The position numbers were made by a program, and so were the translations under genes. A DNA stretch of 40,931 nt, taken from positions 1 to 40,931 of the forward strand of contig JAFGSJ010000064.1 in assembly GCA_016934675.1 (NCBI GenBank), given 5' to 3'. How positions within the stretch are numbered: the first letter of the stretch is position 1; every line of letters begins with the position of its first letter. The notes beneath the pieces were generated by a model. It searched no databases and had not been told where the DNA came from. It worked only from the letters and a program-made list of their open reading frames with translations. This DNA comes from a bacterium. Lineage in GTDB: Bacteria > CSSED10-310 > JAFGSJ01. Below, one piece after another: positions 6,511 through 16,108 of this stretch.

Positions 6511-9500
6511 ATGACAAGAACCCTAATTACCATTATTATAGCGATTACAGCACCACTGTTTATAGGACACGATGTATTCCCTTCAGAAGCGTATCTATCT
6601 GATGTAATTGTCGATCTTGAATCTTCTGAAAAGAACTTGTTAAGTGAAGGAGATGAGACAGAAAATCTTTTTCGGATTGATGTCTATGCAAATACGCCAT
6701 CATCTGATTTATGCGAAAATGTCGACTCTCAAATCATCTTTTATAACGCAAAAACTAAACTAAACTATGATCATCAAGATACATGGGAAGTATGCGGTCT
6801 TGAATTGCATCCAGAATCAGCATGGTTTACTTACCTTCAGGAATCAGAAACTGGTAATGAAATGGGCTCATTTTCATGCCAAAAATTCTCATTGCGAGGT
6901 AATGCTCTTGTTGATAGTTATGATTATTCACTAGGACCATACGGTGAGTTTAACTCTGACTCATTTGGCCACATTTTCAGTAATAATGAAGTAGAATTAA
7001 CGGGAAGCTCAGTTGTAAGAGGTAATATTACTGCTCACAACATATCGCTCTTGGGAAATAGTACTATCGAAGGCTCTCAGGTCATAACGGAGGAATTGTG
7101 GGATTGTTTCACAGCAATGGTTGAAGAGATAGAAGATACAGTTTCTACGATAAATAACAATAATGCGATTGGCTTGACATCCGCTGGAATATCTCCTTTT
7201 CATCCTTCTGATAGCCTCGATTTCAAATTGGTAAATGGTGAGAGTATTACTTTAAATGAAGGTTTATATTATTTCGACTCACTTACGTTGCAGGGAAACA
7301 GCTTTCTGAATATTGAAGGGCATGTTATCATTTATTGTCAGGGAAAAATAGAATTCGATGGTACATCTTCAACTAATTACGAAGGCGATCCCAACAACTT
7401 AGCCATTTATTCCTTGGGAAATTCTATCAATCTTAATGGTTCTGCAAAGGTTTATGCTCAACTATTTTCCACCTCCGGTCAAATAAAACTGTCGGGTCAT
7501 TCCTCTGTTTTTGGTAAACTCTTTGCCAATAACATCGAACTTATCGGTAATGCATCCTTACACTTTAATACTTATAATTCCGATAGTTCCCTTCAATTTG
7601 TCATTACGTATCTCTTTGATGAATTGAATAATACTATTGGGACCAAGATCAATATAATCCAATTAAAAAGCTTTATCATTCTTCCGGTTATTTCTCATTT
7701 CAATGATCCCAAGCAGTGGACAATGGGCACGTATAATGCCGGCTTCACGACTACATGGCATGAAACGGGCTGGCCGCTGATTTATAATGAATTGGAATTG
7801 GGATATAGTTTTTATACGACAAGTAATGATTTTATATGGATGAGACACAATTATAATTACGATCTCAGCGGTGCCAAAGCACTTGTACTGCGAATGAAAG
7901 GGGACAGTAATCCAAATAACAACTACCATTTTTGTGTTGTGAGAATAGTGACCTATAACAATTTAATGGAGGGGGTTTACGCTTATAAATTCTGGATAGA
8001 TTTTACCGATTATCGGGAAATTGTCATGCCCCTAAAATACTTCAGTCCGGAACAGCTAGGACCCGATCTATCACATACTATTCGAGTTGAACTCTTCATT
8101 GATGACCAAGACATCAGACAGAATTCTGGGACACTATTTTTCGATTATCTAAAACCAAGTGGCAATGATGGCTTGAACGGATTGACGCTCAGAGCACATA
8201 TGTTTTACTACGGTTGGTATAATGGTCATGTAAATGGTGGGCATTGGGAACAATCCCGAAATCTGGATGATGATTGGGACGGCATCTGTGAAAGCAATGT
8301 GAACACCTATAACCTCGGTTGGAACAATGTAGGCGCAGATCATTATCCATTTCTGAGTGATTATGTCAGTAATGATGATGCCACTATTTCACAGCATATG
8401 AATTGGATTGCGAATAAGGCAAAAATTGGTGTCATCGCTTTGAGTTGGTGGGGCATCGGTTCCTGGGAATCCGACCAATTACTTTCCAAGTTGTTTTATT
8501 GGGCCCGCCAGTATCATGTAAAAATTTGTTTGCATTTGGAAAATTATAAAGTTGGGCATGTTCCGCCCGAACTTAAAGCCATTCCAAAATTCACACCGGC
8601 AGAGTTGATGAACAGCATAAGGCATTTTATTAATCGGGCCAGGAATGAAGGATATTACGATGACGTTGTGTATAAAGTCCCTGGTGATGGTAGACCCTTG
8701 GCTTACGTCTGGGCGGCCACACTACACGAACCCACTGAATGGCAAGCCACCGACGCAATCCCATCAATCCGCGATACACCTTACGATACGATGCTTATCG
8801 CCCTGAGCAGAGATTTGACATATTTTGTTATCCCTTCAGGTTTTGATGGCGGATACGATTATGGCGTGGCACGACGTGATGTCGATTTTGTGTATAATTA
8901 TGATCGGAATGGTAATCCCCAGCCACCCCATTGGGGATCGACACTTGGTGATTTCTGGGATTACAATAAAATGTGGGTGCCCATGGTCGGACCGGGCTAC
9001 AGCGATAATCGGGCTGTGTGTAATCATTTGCCGTGGTGGGATGGACCTGGTGAACATCCCGGATATAATTTCATCGATTTACCGCGTTCCGGCGATTCCA
9101 TGTGCAATTCAGCTTTCTGTTATGATTACTTATGGAATGAGGTTTTAAAGACTACTGATAATAGGGATAAAATAGTCTTTACTGTAATTACTTCTTTCAA
9201 CGAATGGCATGAAGGCACCCAGATAGAACCGGCCTCGATATCACCACCCGCACCAACATACGATTCTCAGATACCCTATATGGTTTATCCTGAGAGTAAT
9301 AAGTTTTTTTATCTTGATAAGACAGCATCCTATGGAGCACAACTGGATAATAAGCAATATCGTTTCCCCTGGCATGATTCGACTAAGGATTATTCGGATA
9401 GTGAGGAGGAAACAAGCGGCCAGGTCGAGATTGTGATGGATGAGATCGAGGTTTATTGGAACAAGCTTTTTTACGTTTGTAACGGCACTATGAGTAACAT

Positions 9501-9702
9501 AGGATCCAAAATGGCCCGCGATATTTCTGTCACTATCGACTTGATGGTCGGAAATGAAATCATTGGGAGTATTACTTCAAGTCCACAAGAGAAAAACCTT
9601 GGACCAGGAACAACGACCGGCTTCTCCTTTTATATAGCGCCCTATGACTATCTCAATCATGGCGATATCGCGGTGCAGCATTTCATTGATTGGCTCGAGT
9701 AG
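6511..9702 (+). CDS. Secreted multidomain GH99-like glycoside hydrolase
   Basis: A 1,063-residue exported protein. Order: signal peptide (1 to ~25); a DUF7305-like beta-solenoid region (~130-350; SYDYSLGPYG, then repeated NG-S-x-V turns); a beta-sandwich, probably carbohydrate-binding (~390-545; FNDPKQW, FWIDFTDYREIVMPL, FFDYLKPSG); a glycoside hydrolase family 99-like TIM barrel (~555-945; YYGWYNG, HWEQ, HYPFLSDYVSND, ISQHMNWIANKAKIGVIALS, and the signature SFNEWHEGTQIEPA); and a C-terminal Ig/FxLYD-like domain (~970-1063). GH99 enzymes cleave alpha-mannosides internally; the substrate here is unknown, probably extracellular glycan. The gene is clearly more AT-rich than its neighbours and lies between two copies of a 473-bp duplication, both hints of transfer. 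Confidence 0.85.
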   Translation: MTRTLITIIIAITAPLFIGHDVFPSEAYLSDVIVDLESSEKNLLSEGDETENLFRIDVYANTPSSDLCENVDSQIIFYNAKTKLNYDHQDTWEVCGLELHPESAWFTYLQESETGNEMGSFSCQKFSLRGNALVDSYDYSLGPYGEFNSDSFGHIFSNNEVELTGSSVVRGNITAHNISLLGNSTIEGSQVITEELWDCFTAMVEEIEDTVSTINNNNAIGLTSAGISPFHPSDSLDFKLVNGESITLNEGLYYFDSLTLQGNSFLNIEGHVIIYCQGKIEFDGTSSTNYEGDPNNLAIYSLGNSINLNGSAKVYAQLFSTSGQIKLSGHSSVFGKLFANNIELIGNASLHFNTYNSDSSLQFVITYLFDELNNTIGTKINIIQLKSFIILPVISHFNDPKQWTMGTYNAGFTTTWHETGWPLIYNELELGYSFYTTSNDFIWMRHNYNYDLSGAKALVLRMKGDSNPNNNYHFCVVRIVTYNNLMEGVYAYKFWIDFTDYREIVMPLKYFSPEQLGPDLSHTIRVELFIDDQDIRQNSGTLFFDYLKPSGNDGLNGLTLRAHMFYYGWYNGHVNGGHWEQSRNLDDDWDGICESNVNTYNLGWNNVGADHYPFLSDYVSNDDATISQHMNWIANKAKIGVIALSWWGIGSWESDQLLSKLFYWARQYHVKICLHLENYKVGHVPPELKAIPKFTPAELMNSIRHFINRARNEGYYDDVVYKVPGDGRPLAYVWAATLHEPTEWQATDAIPSIRDTPYDTMLIALSRDLTYFVIPSGFDGGYDYGVARRDVDFVYNYDRNGNPQPPHWGSTLGDFWDYNKMWVPMVGPGYSDNRAVCNHLPWWDGPGEHPGYNFIDLPRSGDSMCNSAFCYDYLWNEVLKTTDNRDKIVFTVITSFNEWHEGTQIEPASISPPAPTYDSQIPYMVYPESNKFFYLDKTASYGAQLDNKQYRFPWHDSTKDYSDSEEETSGQVEIVMDEIEVYWNKLFYVCNGTMSNIGSKMARDISVTIDLMVGNEIIGSITSSPQEKNLGPGTTTGFSFYIAPYDYLNHGDIAVQHFIDWLE

Positions 9703-9726
9703 TGCATTAGTTAGTACAAGCAATCA

Positions 9727-10872
9727 TTACGTTGAGGTGTGGCAATTTTCGTAGACATTACCGTCTGGGTCTGTTTTGATCAGAAATATATCACCTTCTG
9801 TATCACCGGTTTGGCCACATACAATAAAGCCACCATCTGATGTCGTGTTGACTGAATAGGTATAGATGCCGATGGTATAGTACCTCTCCCATAACACATT
9901 TCCCTGTAGATCGGTCCTTACCAGGGATGCTCCGCTTGAACCAATAATATAACCGTCATTGCCGACCAGTTGGATCGAATGAGGCGCAGAACCATAACCT
10001 TTTTGCCAGAGTTTGTTCCCATACTCATCCGTTTTGATCAAGAGTTCGCCATACCCCATGGTATGGGCCACGACAACATAGCCATCGTCCGTTGCCTGTT
10101 TGACGTCCCAGGCCCAATGATATCCCCCCGGGACCAATATGTTGAACCACTGCTCGAAACCCATTTCGTCGGTCTTCAGAATGAAGACTTCACCCTCGCC
10201 GACCGGATAATGATAATTCCACTGACCACACACAACAAAGCCGTTATCGCGGGTATGTTGGATTGAATACGCAGTGTCCTCGGCGTATTGTACACCATAT
10301 GTTCTCGTCCAGAGTACATTGCCCGACTCGTCTGTTCTGGAAATAAATACATCCATATCCATCAATCCCGTTAGGACATAGCCTTCATCCGGCAGTATTT
10401 GCACCGAGTAACCGCACCCATACGATTTATCATAGATTCTGGACCACATCTCATTGCCATCACGATCGGTTTTAATGAGAATTACCCGGGAATTGGATGA
10501 TCCTGTCAGAATATATCCTTCATCCTCGGTTTGGCGAACGGCATAACTGTAATCATGACCAAGAGCCTTCAACCAGACTTGATTACCCCATTCGTCGGTT
10601 TTCAGAAGGCATATATCAACACTTCCCGCTCCATACGATTTTGTTAATCCACAGATGATGTAACCCTTGTCCCTGGTTTGTTGGACCGAATACCCACCAT
10701 CCGGTTTTTCACCACCGTATGTTTTCATAAAGGTAATGATGGTAGGTGTGGGAGTGGGCGTGGGGGACGGTCCATCATCGTCATCATTATCCGAACAGCT
10801 TTGAAAGGAAAGAACATACAGTAACAGGACGATCATACAAATAACTCCCGCCAATTTGATCCGATCGTTCAT
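9727..10872 (-). CDS. Propeller-repeat lipoprotein
   Basis: A 381-residue exported protein. MNDRIKLAGVICMIVLLLYVLSFQSC is a lipoprotein-type signal with an imperfect lipobox. An acidic/Pro-Thr linker (SDNDDDDG, then PTPTPT) spaces it from the membrane. The body is about seven ~45-residue repeats of the form DxGYIxxGxT...xxLIKTDxxGNxxWxxxYG, typical of beta-propeller cell-surface proteins. The role is probably binding or scaffolding; no catalytic residues are evident. I chose the ATG at 10872 because AGGAGG stands 6 nt upstream; a longer frame exists but lacks a ribosome site. It lies 24 bp from the convergent glycosidase gene and downstream of the solenoid/HEAT/TPR gene. Its 5' end is duplicated at 5808-6020. 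Confidence 0.82.
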   Translation of the reverse strand: MNDRIKLAGVICMIVLLLYVLSFQSCSDNDDDDGPSPTPTPTPTIITFMKTYGGEKPDGGYSVQQTRDKGYIICGLTKSYGAGSVDICLLKTDEWGNQVWLKALGHDYSYAVRQTEDEGYILTGSSNSRVILIKTDRDGNEMWSRIYDKSYGCGYSVQILPDEGYVLTGLMDMDVFISRTDESGNVLWTRTYGVQYAEDTAYSIQHTRDNGFVVCGQWNYHYPVGEGEVFILKTDEMGFEQWFNILVPGGYHWAWDVKQATDDGYVVVAHTMGYGELLIKTDEYGNKLWQKGYGSAPHSIQLVGNDGYIIGSSGASLVRTDLQGNVLWERYYTIGIYTYSVNTTSDGGFIVCGQTGDTEGDIFLIKTDPDGNVYENCHTST

Positions 10873-11197
10873 CGTGGTCCTCCTCACACAAGCCCTTTTG
10901 TCAACAGTACGGTTCGAAAAATAATCACAAGCCTGCTTCATTCTTACTACAAAAAACTATCCGGGTCAACGTGTCCATCTGGCAATCAACGGACCAGGAC
11001 GGTGTTGGTTTCGATTTGTTCGAGTCGGTCACGGAACTGGTGTTTCTGGTCATCCGGCGCGTCGGCGATGGCCTGCTTGATTGTCAGGATGGCTTGCTCG
11101 GTTTGGCCGAGAAGATAATACAGGACAGCCAGGGTATCGAGGGTATCCGGGTTGGTTGTGAGATCGATGGCTTCCCGGGCGAGTACGAGACCTTTTT
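10725..11197. repeat. Segmental duplication, right copy (473 bp)
   Basis: Partner of 5873-6345. This copy lies within two intact genes and is therefore the likely source: it spans codons 1 to ~49 of the lipoprotein, the intergenic gap, and the last ~70 codons of the solenoid/HEAT/TPR gene. Confidence 0.95.
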
Positions 11198-14100
11198 CCA
11201 GGTCCTGGCCCGAGACAACCTTATCCCAAGCCGAAGTGTGGAGCAAATCGGCCAATTCCTTTCTGGCGGCGTTGTGCTCGGGGGCCAGGTCCAGGACCTG
11301 GCGATAGGTCCCGATGGCCTGTTCGGTCTCTGAGGACATTTTCTGCTCATCCGCCTCCTTAATTAATGCGAAAAGACGACGATGAAGGTCCCAATCGAAG
11401 GTGTCCTGGCGGGTTGCCCACCATTCGCGCCATTTTTCGGGTTGAGCGGGTAATGACATACCGGTGTACATGCTCAGGAACGAATCGACCCAGTTACTTC
11501 GCAGGGGTTGGTTCTTCCAGTTCAGTAGTTCAAACAGAGTGGTAAAGGCTTGAGGGTAATCGAAGTGCAGGAGCAGTGCCCGAGCTGCCTGGCAGCGGAC
11601 GAATTCTGAGGAATCGGAGAGGGCCGCTTCGAGACAGGTTTTATTCTCGGGCAGGCCCATTTGGCCAAGGGCCTCGGCTGCATAAGCCCTGACCTGAAAG
11701 GCCTGGTCCGATTGCAGAGCCAGGACCAGACGCTCCCGGGCCGATTGATTGTTCAGTTTGGATAAAGCCAGGGCCGCCCGACGTCTGACACGCCATTGTT
11801 CATCATCGAGCGCTGCGATCAGGGTCGAAACGCTTTCCGGTAGACCTGCTTCAGCCAGGGCCAGACAGGCCATGCCCCTGACTTCATCCGAGGGATCGTG
11901 CCGGGCTAATGTGTCCATCATGGCGATCACTGTTGCATCACGGGTCTTGGTTTTGGACATGAGTTCAAGCCCCGCCAACCGGACATCATAATCTTCAGCC
12001 GTTAACAGCGGGGCAAGGGTCGGTGCCTGCTGATCAGTAATCACTTTTCTGGTCAGAAGATACTGAATCGTATCGATTATCTGGCGGCGCTTCGCTCGTT
12101 CGGGTGAATGGGACACTTCGAGCAGCGACTCGATGAGGGCATCAATCGGACCGGCCAGGGCTGAAATGCGGACCAGGGCAACCGGTGCCCCCAAGCGGTC
12201 CGGACCGGAAAACGTATCTGTTCGAGCAGTGTTCGACTCGGGTCCAGCCGGTTGGTCGGGAGACCACCAGCTCGTGACCGGGCCAGAAATGTCCAGCTCC
12301 CGATCATGGCCATAGCCGTACGAACCTTCGGCCCATGATGTATCGTCCCGATACAGATCACCCCGATAGTGATCATGTCCGCCGTAATCAAGGAAGAAAC
12401 CGGTCGAGTAGGCTTCGTCGCCGAAGGGGTAATCGGCCTTGCCATAGTTATTTTCCCAGCCGGCATACGTATCGTCGCCCGTGACATCGATAAAGATACC
12501 CGTTCCTTTGGGTTTGTGGCCGAAACCGATTCCACCGCTGGTCCGATAGGTATCGTTCCCACCGAAATCGACAAAAACGCCGGATGATCTGTCCAGGCTA
12601 TAACCATTATTACCATACAGTCCGTTGTGCAGGTCATCGCCGGCCAAGTCCAGTGCCACGGCGGCGCTCAAGTGGACCCCGACACCCCGGCAATAATTCT
12701 TACTGGTATAGGTGTCGTTACCCTCAGAATCGACCAGCATCCCCAATGCAAAAATGTAGCTGCCTCCCTGTCCGATATTATAGGCATGGTACACATCATG
12801 ACCGGCCCATTCGCTCAAGAAACCGATCCCACCATAAATCGTGAATGTATTGCGTGGCGGATACTGGCGCATGCCACTCGCTGCACCTTGCGCAGTTGAA
12901 GAGTCCCAGGTGTAGTAGAACCCGTATTTTCCGCCGGCCCGATAGGAATCATCCCCGTCACATTCAGTCAGGAGGGCGACGCCCAGCATTGAAGCCGCAC
13001 CTTGTCCATTAGCGGCGCAGCGGTATGTGTCACGCCCTCCGCGTTCCGTAAACAGGGAATAGCCGAACAGGGCAAAGCATTGGGCTCCGAGATCAGCCAT
13101 ATAGGTATCATCGCCCTGATCGTCCCTGAAAAAGGAGAAACCGGCCAGAGCCGCCCCCTGAGAATAGTGGGTCGAAACATACAGATCGTGACCGGCCCTG
13201 TCCCAGAAAAGGGTCACACCGGCTTGGGCCGAACCTTGGGCGGGTCCGTCACTACGATAGGTATCGTTGCCGGCCAGGTCGATGCATAACGCGGCTCCGT
13301 ATCCGGACAGAGAAGTTGCCGCCGGATGATTACAATAGAGATCATCACCTCCCAGATCGATCAACAGGGCATACTCGTCCGTATAGGTGGTCTGTGCAGT
13401 CCCGCCAATGACGATTTTTCCAAGATCCGTGCTCGTTTCGAACAGTACAGGTGTGCAAAGGGCCGGATCATCGAGTGAAGTTAGTCCGTCCAGGAGAGTG
13501 CCGACCCGATCACCTGCCTGGGCCAATATAGCGGCCGCCTCGAAGACATCCCGGAAATCGACCTTGGTCAACAACTCGAACAATTCGACACATTCCTCGA
13601 CATTGGTCGTGTAGCCCCTGATCATTTCACCTGTGGGTGTCTGTCGAACAAAAAACCCGGGCAACAACACCGATATCCTGTTTTTTTCTTCGGGTGTGAG
13701 ACTGGAAAAAGCGTGCTCCCGTAATTCAGAGGCCGTTTTGAGGGCATTATATGCTATAGACAAGACCTGATTGATCTGTGTCGGTAATGGTACCTTTTGC
13801 AACTGCTCCGCAAAAGGCAATTCGTCGAGCGGTAGGTTCTGTATTGAAGGAGCATAGGGGAAGTCAGAGCTGGTTTGTTCTGATAAGCGATAGGCCAGGG
13901 TCAATTGTCCCATAAAGCTGGTCGCGACCTGACGAGCCTGTTCATCGGCCCAGATTGCTATTTCGGGCTGCGAAAGCGGTTCTCGAAGGCAGGTGTCGAT
14001 CAGCGGTAAGCGGCCAATGGCATTGTACGGGACCTCGAACCATTTCGGAGACTCGAGGTCGAGGACGGTCCGGCCTTGGTCGGCCAGGGCCGCTTCGATC

Positions 14101-14261
14101 TCCTGGCGGGCAGCTTGCCAGCTTGCCTTGACCTCGGCCAACCGATCAGATTGCATTGATTCGGATTCGGCAGCGCTACTCCCGATGGTATACAATCCCA
14201 TGGTCCAGAGTATGATGGAGCAGATGATTCCATAAACCCGCAATAATCGTTTTTTAAACAT
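10986..14261 (-). CDS. Large exported beta-solenoid/HEAT/TPR protein
   Basis: A 1,091-residue protein with an N-terminal signal peptide or anchor (LLRVYGIICSIILWTMGLYTIG). After a helical region, about ten ~25-35-residue repeats (~300-660) share G-x-D-x-Y followed by a QG or G-rich turn and a hydrophobic strand ending in D: GGDDLY, AGNDTYRSD, GHDLYVS, GDDTYMAD, GRDTYRC, GNDTYTS, GHDHYRGD. The GxD pattern recalls calcium-binding RTX-like solenoids. HEAT repeats follow (~750-930; DEQWRVRRRAALALSKL, AFQVRAYAAEALGQMG), then TPRs (~985-1080; YRQVLDLAPEHNAARKELAD). All are protein-interaction scaffolds, so a surface or periplasmic assembly role is likely; no enzyme signature is seen. It lies 57 bp downstream of the HAMP-DUF4388 gene on the same strand. 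Confidence 0.85.
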   Translation of the reverse strand: MFKKRLLRVYGIICSIILWTMGLYTIGSSAAESESMQSDRLAEVKASWQAARQEIEAALADQGRTVLDLESPKWFEVPYNAIGRLPLIDTCLREPLSQPEIAIWADEQARQVATSFMGQLTLAYRLSEQTSSDFPYAPSIQNLPLDELPFAEQLQKVPLPTQINQVLSIAYNALKTASELREHAFSSLTPEEKNRISVLLPGFFVRQTPTGEMIRGYTTNVEECVELFELLTKVDFRDVFEAAAILAQAGDRVGTLLDGLTSLDDPALCTPVLFETSTDLGKIVIGGTAQTTYTDEYALLIDLGGDDLYCNHPAATSLSGYGAALCIDLAGNDTYRSDGPAQGSAQAGVTLFWDRAGHDLYVSTHYSQGAALAGFSFFRDDQGDDTYMADLGAQCFALFGYSLFTERGGRDTYRCAANGQGAASMLGVALLTECDGDDSYRAGGKYGFYYTWDSSTAQGAASGMRQYPPRNTFTIYGGIGFLSEWAGHDVYHAYNIGQGGSYIFALGMLVDSEGNDTYTSKNYCRGVGVHLSAAVALDLAGDDLHNGLYGNNGYSLDRSSGVFVDFGGNDTYRTSGGIGFGHKPKGTGIFIDVTGDDTYAGWENNYGKADYPFGDEAYSTGFFLDYGGHDHYRGDLYRDDTSWAEGSYGYGHDRELDISGPVTSWWSPDQPAGPESNTARTDTFSGPDRLGAPVALVRISALAGPIDALIESLLEVSHSPERAKRRQIIDTIQYLLTRKVITDQQAPTLAPLLTAEDYDVRLAGLELMSKTKTRDATVIAMMDTLARHDPSDEVRGMACLALAEAGLPESVSTLIAALDDEQWRVRRRAALALSKLNNQSARERLVLALQSDQAFQVRAYAAEALGQMGLPENKTCLEAALSDSSEFVRCQAARALLLHFDYPQAFTTLFELLNWKNQPLRSNWVDSFLSMYTGMSLPAQPEKWREWWATRQDTFDWDLHRRLFALIKEADEQKMSSETEQAIGTYRQVLDLAPEHNAARKELADLLHTSAWDKVVSGQDLEKGLVLAREAIDLTTNPDTLDTLAVLYYLLGQTEQAILTIKQAIADAPDDQKHQFRDRLEQIETNTVLVR

Positions 14262-14317
14262 ACGATACCCCTTTCAGTGCGGAGGTTGAAGAGCGTGTTG
14301 CCGTGTCGGGCTTGAAT

Positions 14318-15607
14318 TCAATCCTTGAATTTCAGCAAACCAGCAGACAGGAAGCCATAGAGCAGTTTATAGGTCTTCAGGTCATCAAACGGACTGGCAT
14401 CGAGAACGTCCTTGATAGTGCGGCAATCCTGGATAATGGTCGATAGTTTGAGTTCGTCCATGGTCAGTTTGATTTTCTTGACGCTTTCAGGTGGGTTCTC
14501 GACAAAAGCGATCCTTTTATACTCTGAAGGAATGACCTGCTTGATGCGTTCGAGCTCGTCGGTATGGCGGGCACCTTCCATGATGATATGTTCCCAGGAC
14601 GGCTCGACTTCTCTATTCACATTGATCGGTTGACGATCGAACTTGAATTCACCATGAGACCAGTTAAAAAACCTGAAAACCGCCTTCTGATAGTCGTCAT
14701 TCCAACTGTTCTCAACTTTATAGATGTCGCCTGATTTTATATAGATTTTGCCCCAGTGCTCGTCACTGGTCAGGTGAAGAATTCCGGTCTGTTTATTGGT
14801 ACAAATCATTTGAAACAGGTCCGCCAGGGCAAAAACCTTCAAGTCGCCTTTGAGCCCCATGGCTTGCCGGGCAATCTCGGTTATCTGACCCTTGAGCGAG
14901 ACCCTCATTCGTTCGAAAGCATGGGCTAAAACCCCGACCTCATCATTAGAGTTGACCTCGATCGGTCGATCAAGGATGCCTTGTGCAATCAATGACGCAT
15001 TCTGGACCAGTTGTTGTATGGGTTTCGAGATTCGTCTGCCGAGTTTGAACACGGCATAAATGCCGATTATGACCGTTGCTATCAGCAGAAAGACAACCAT
15101 GTAGATATTGTCCCTGTTTTTCTTTTTCATGTCTTCCAGAGAAATACCAAGTCTGACCATACCCCATGCTTCATCGAGTAATTCGATAGGCACTCCGATA
15201 TCATAGATTTCGGCGCCAAAGGTCGTGGAAAAAAAACGGGTCATCCGTTGCCCACGCGTAGAATGGAGTAATTCCAATAATTCGGGATCATTTTTAGCTC
15301 CCGACGGATTCCAGACAATGATTTCGTTGTTCTTGTTGGTGATAATCGCATAAACAATATCCGGGTCCTTGATCAATTCGGCCGTGACCTGATTGAGAAA
15401 AGCAAAATCATTGCCCATCAATGCCACCGAACAGGTCATGGCGACATTCCTGGTAATAGTCTTGCCCTTACTCTGCAGGTTTTCCTCCATTTTTTTACTC
15501 TCACGGAAGACTAAGACCCCACTGAACACTGTCAGCAGGAGAACGATGAGCAATGAAACCGTCAGTGAAAGCTTGGTCGAGATGCTCATAAACCGATTAG
15601 CGAACAT
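14318..15607 (-). CDS. Membrane sensor with HAMP and DUF4388 (PATAN) domains
   Basis: A 429-residue protein. Two transmembrane helices (~13-29 and ~166-185) flank an extracytoplasmic sensor region (~30-165, Cache-like), followed by a HAMP linker (~187-240; RRISKPIQQLVQ, NSNDEVGVLAHAFERM). A DUF4388/PATAN domain comes next (~248-345; LADLFQMICTNKQTGILHLT, KIYIKSGDIYKVE, AVFRFFNWSHGEFKF), then a helical tail. There is no kinase, GGDEF or methyl-accepting output domain, so signalling probably passes through PATAN-mediated protein contacts, as in PatA-type regulators. The ATG has GGAG 7 nt upstream. It follows a response regulator on the same strand. Confidence 0.85.
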   Translation of the reverse strand: MFANRFMSISTKLSLTVSLLIVLLLTVFSGVLVFRESKKMEENLQSKGKTITRNVAMTCSVALMGNDFAFLNQVTAELIKDPDIVYAIITNKNNEIIVWNPSGAKNDPELLELLHSTRGQRMTRFFSTTFGAEIYDIGVPIELLDEAWGMVRLGISLEDMKKKNRDNIYMVVFLLIATVIIGIYAVFKLGRRISKPIQQLVQNASLIAQGILDRPIEVNSNDEVGVLAHAFERMRVSLKGQITEIARQAMGLKGDLKVFALADLFQMICTNKQTGILHLTSDEHWGKIYIKSGDIYKVENSWNDDYQKAVFRFFNWSHGEFKFDRQPINVNREVEPSWEHIIMEGARHTDELERIKQVIPSEYKRIAFVENPPESVKKIKLTMDELKLSTIIQDCRTIKDVLDASPFDDLKTYKLLYGFLSAGLLKFKD

Positions 15608-15667
15608 GGGCCAACTCCATTTGGATTAAGATAGTCTCTGACATGTGCCTCCCCTGTGGACCAGAGA

Positions 15668-15703
15668 GGGTTGAACAGAGCTCATACTCTGTGTGATCAA
15701 CCC
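15668..15703 (-). promoter_or_regulatory. Intercistronic stem-loop overlapping a stop codon
   Basis: On the minus strand GGGTTGA, a 4-nt bulge, ACAGAG, loop TATGAG, then CTCTGT and TCAACCC form 13 pairs. The 5' arm contains the TGA stop of the response-regulator gene. No U-run follows, so it is more likely an mRNA processing or stability element than an intrinsic terminator. Confidence 0.5.
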
Positions 15704-16074
15704 TGCAGGATTCCATTGACCCTCTTGATTAATAGTAGGGGGGAAAAAGGTTTGGTCAAATACACGGTAACACCGTATTTTTCACCTTGTTTCACTGTTT
15801 TTTCATCCTTGGTGGCTGTGAGGAAAACGATAGGGATCGTAGCAAGTTCAGGTCTTTTCCTCATTAGTTTCAGCGTTTTCATACCATCGGTTCCCGGCAT
15901 GATCAGATCCAACAGGACCAAATCCGGTTTGATTTGGACGGCTAACTCCACCGCGTTCATACCATCTGTGGTCGTAATGACATTGAAACCCTCGCCATCC
16001 AGAATTTCCGTAATCAATTCCAGAACATTTTCGTTATCATCAACGGCCAGTATGGTGTAGATTTTTTCTGTCAT
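15697..16074 (-). CDS. Single-domain response regulator (CheY-like)
   Basis: A 125-residue receiver domain with no output domain. The acidic pocket is D12-D13, the phospho-acceptor D56 (LVLLDLIMPG), the switch Thr T86 (FLTAT) and the conserved Lys K108 (LTKPF). I chose the ATG at 16074 because GAGGT lies 6 nt upstream; a GTG two codons earlier is possible. It sits between an unknown 334-residue protein gene (35 bp upstream) and the HAMP-DUF4388 membrane protein. No histidine kinase is present in the window, so the phosphodonor must be encoded elsewhere. Confidence 0.93.
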   Translation of the reverse strand: MTEKIYTILAVDDNENVLELITEILDGEGFNVITTTDGMNAVELAVQIKPDLVLLDLIMPGTDGMKTLKLMRKRPELATIPIVFLTATKDEKTVKQGEKYGVTVYLTKPFSPLLLIKRVNGILQG

Positions 16075-16108
16075 AAGCACACCTCACCCACCACGTTCGA
16101 CTCGTGGG

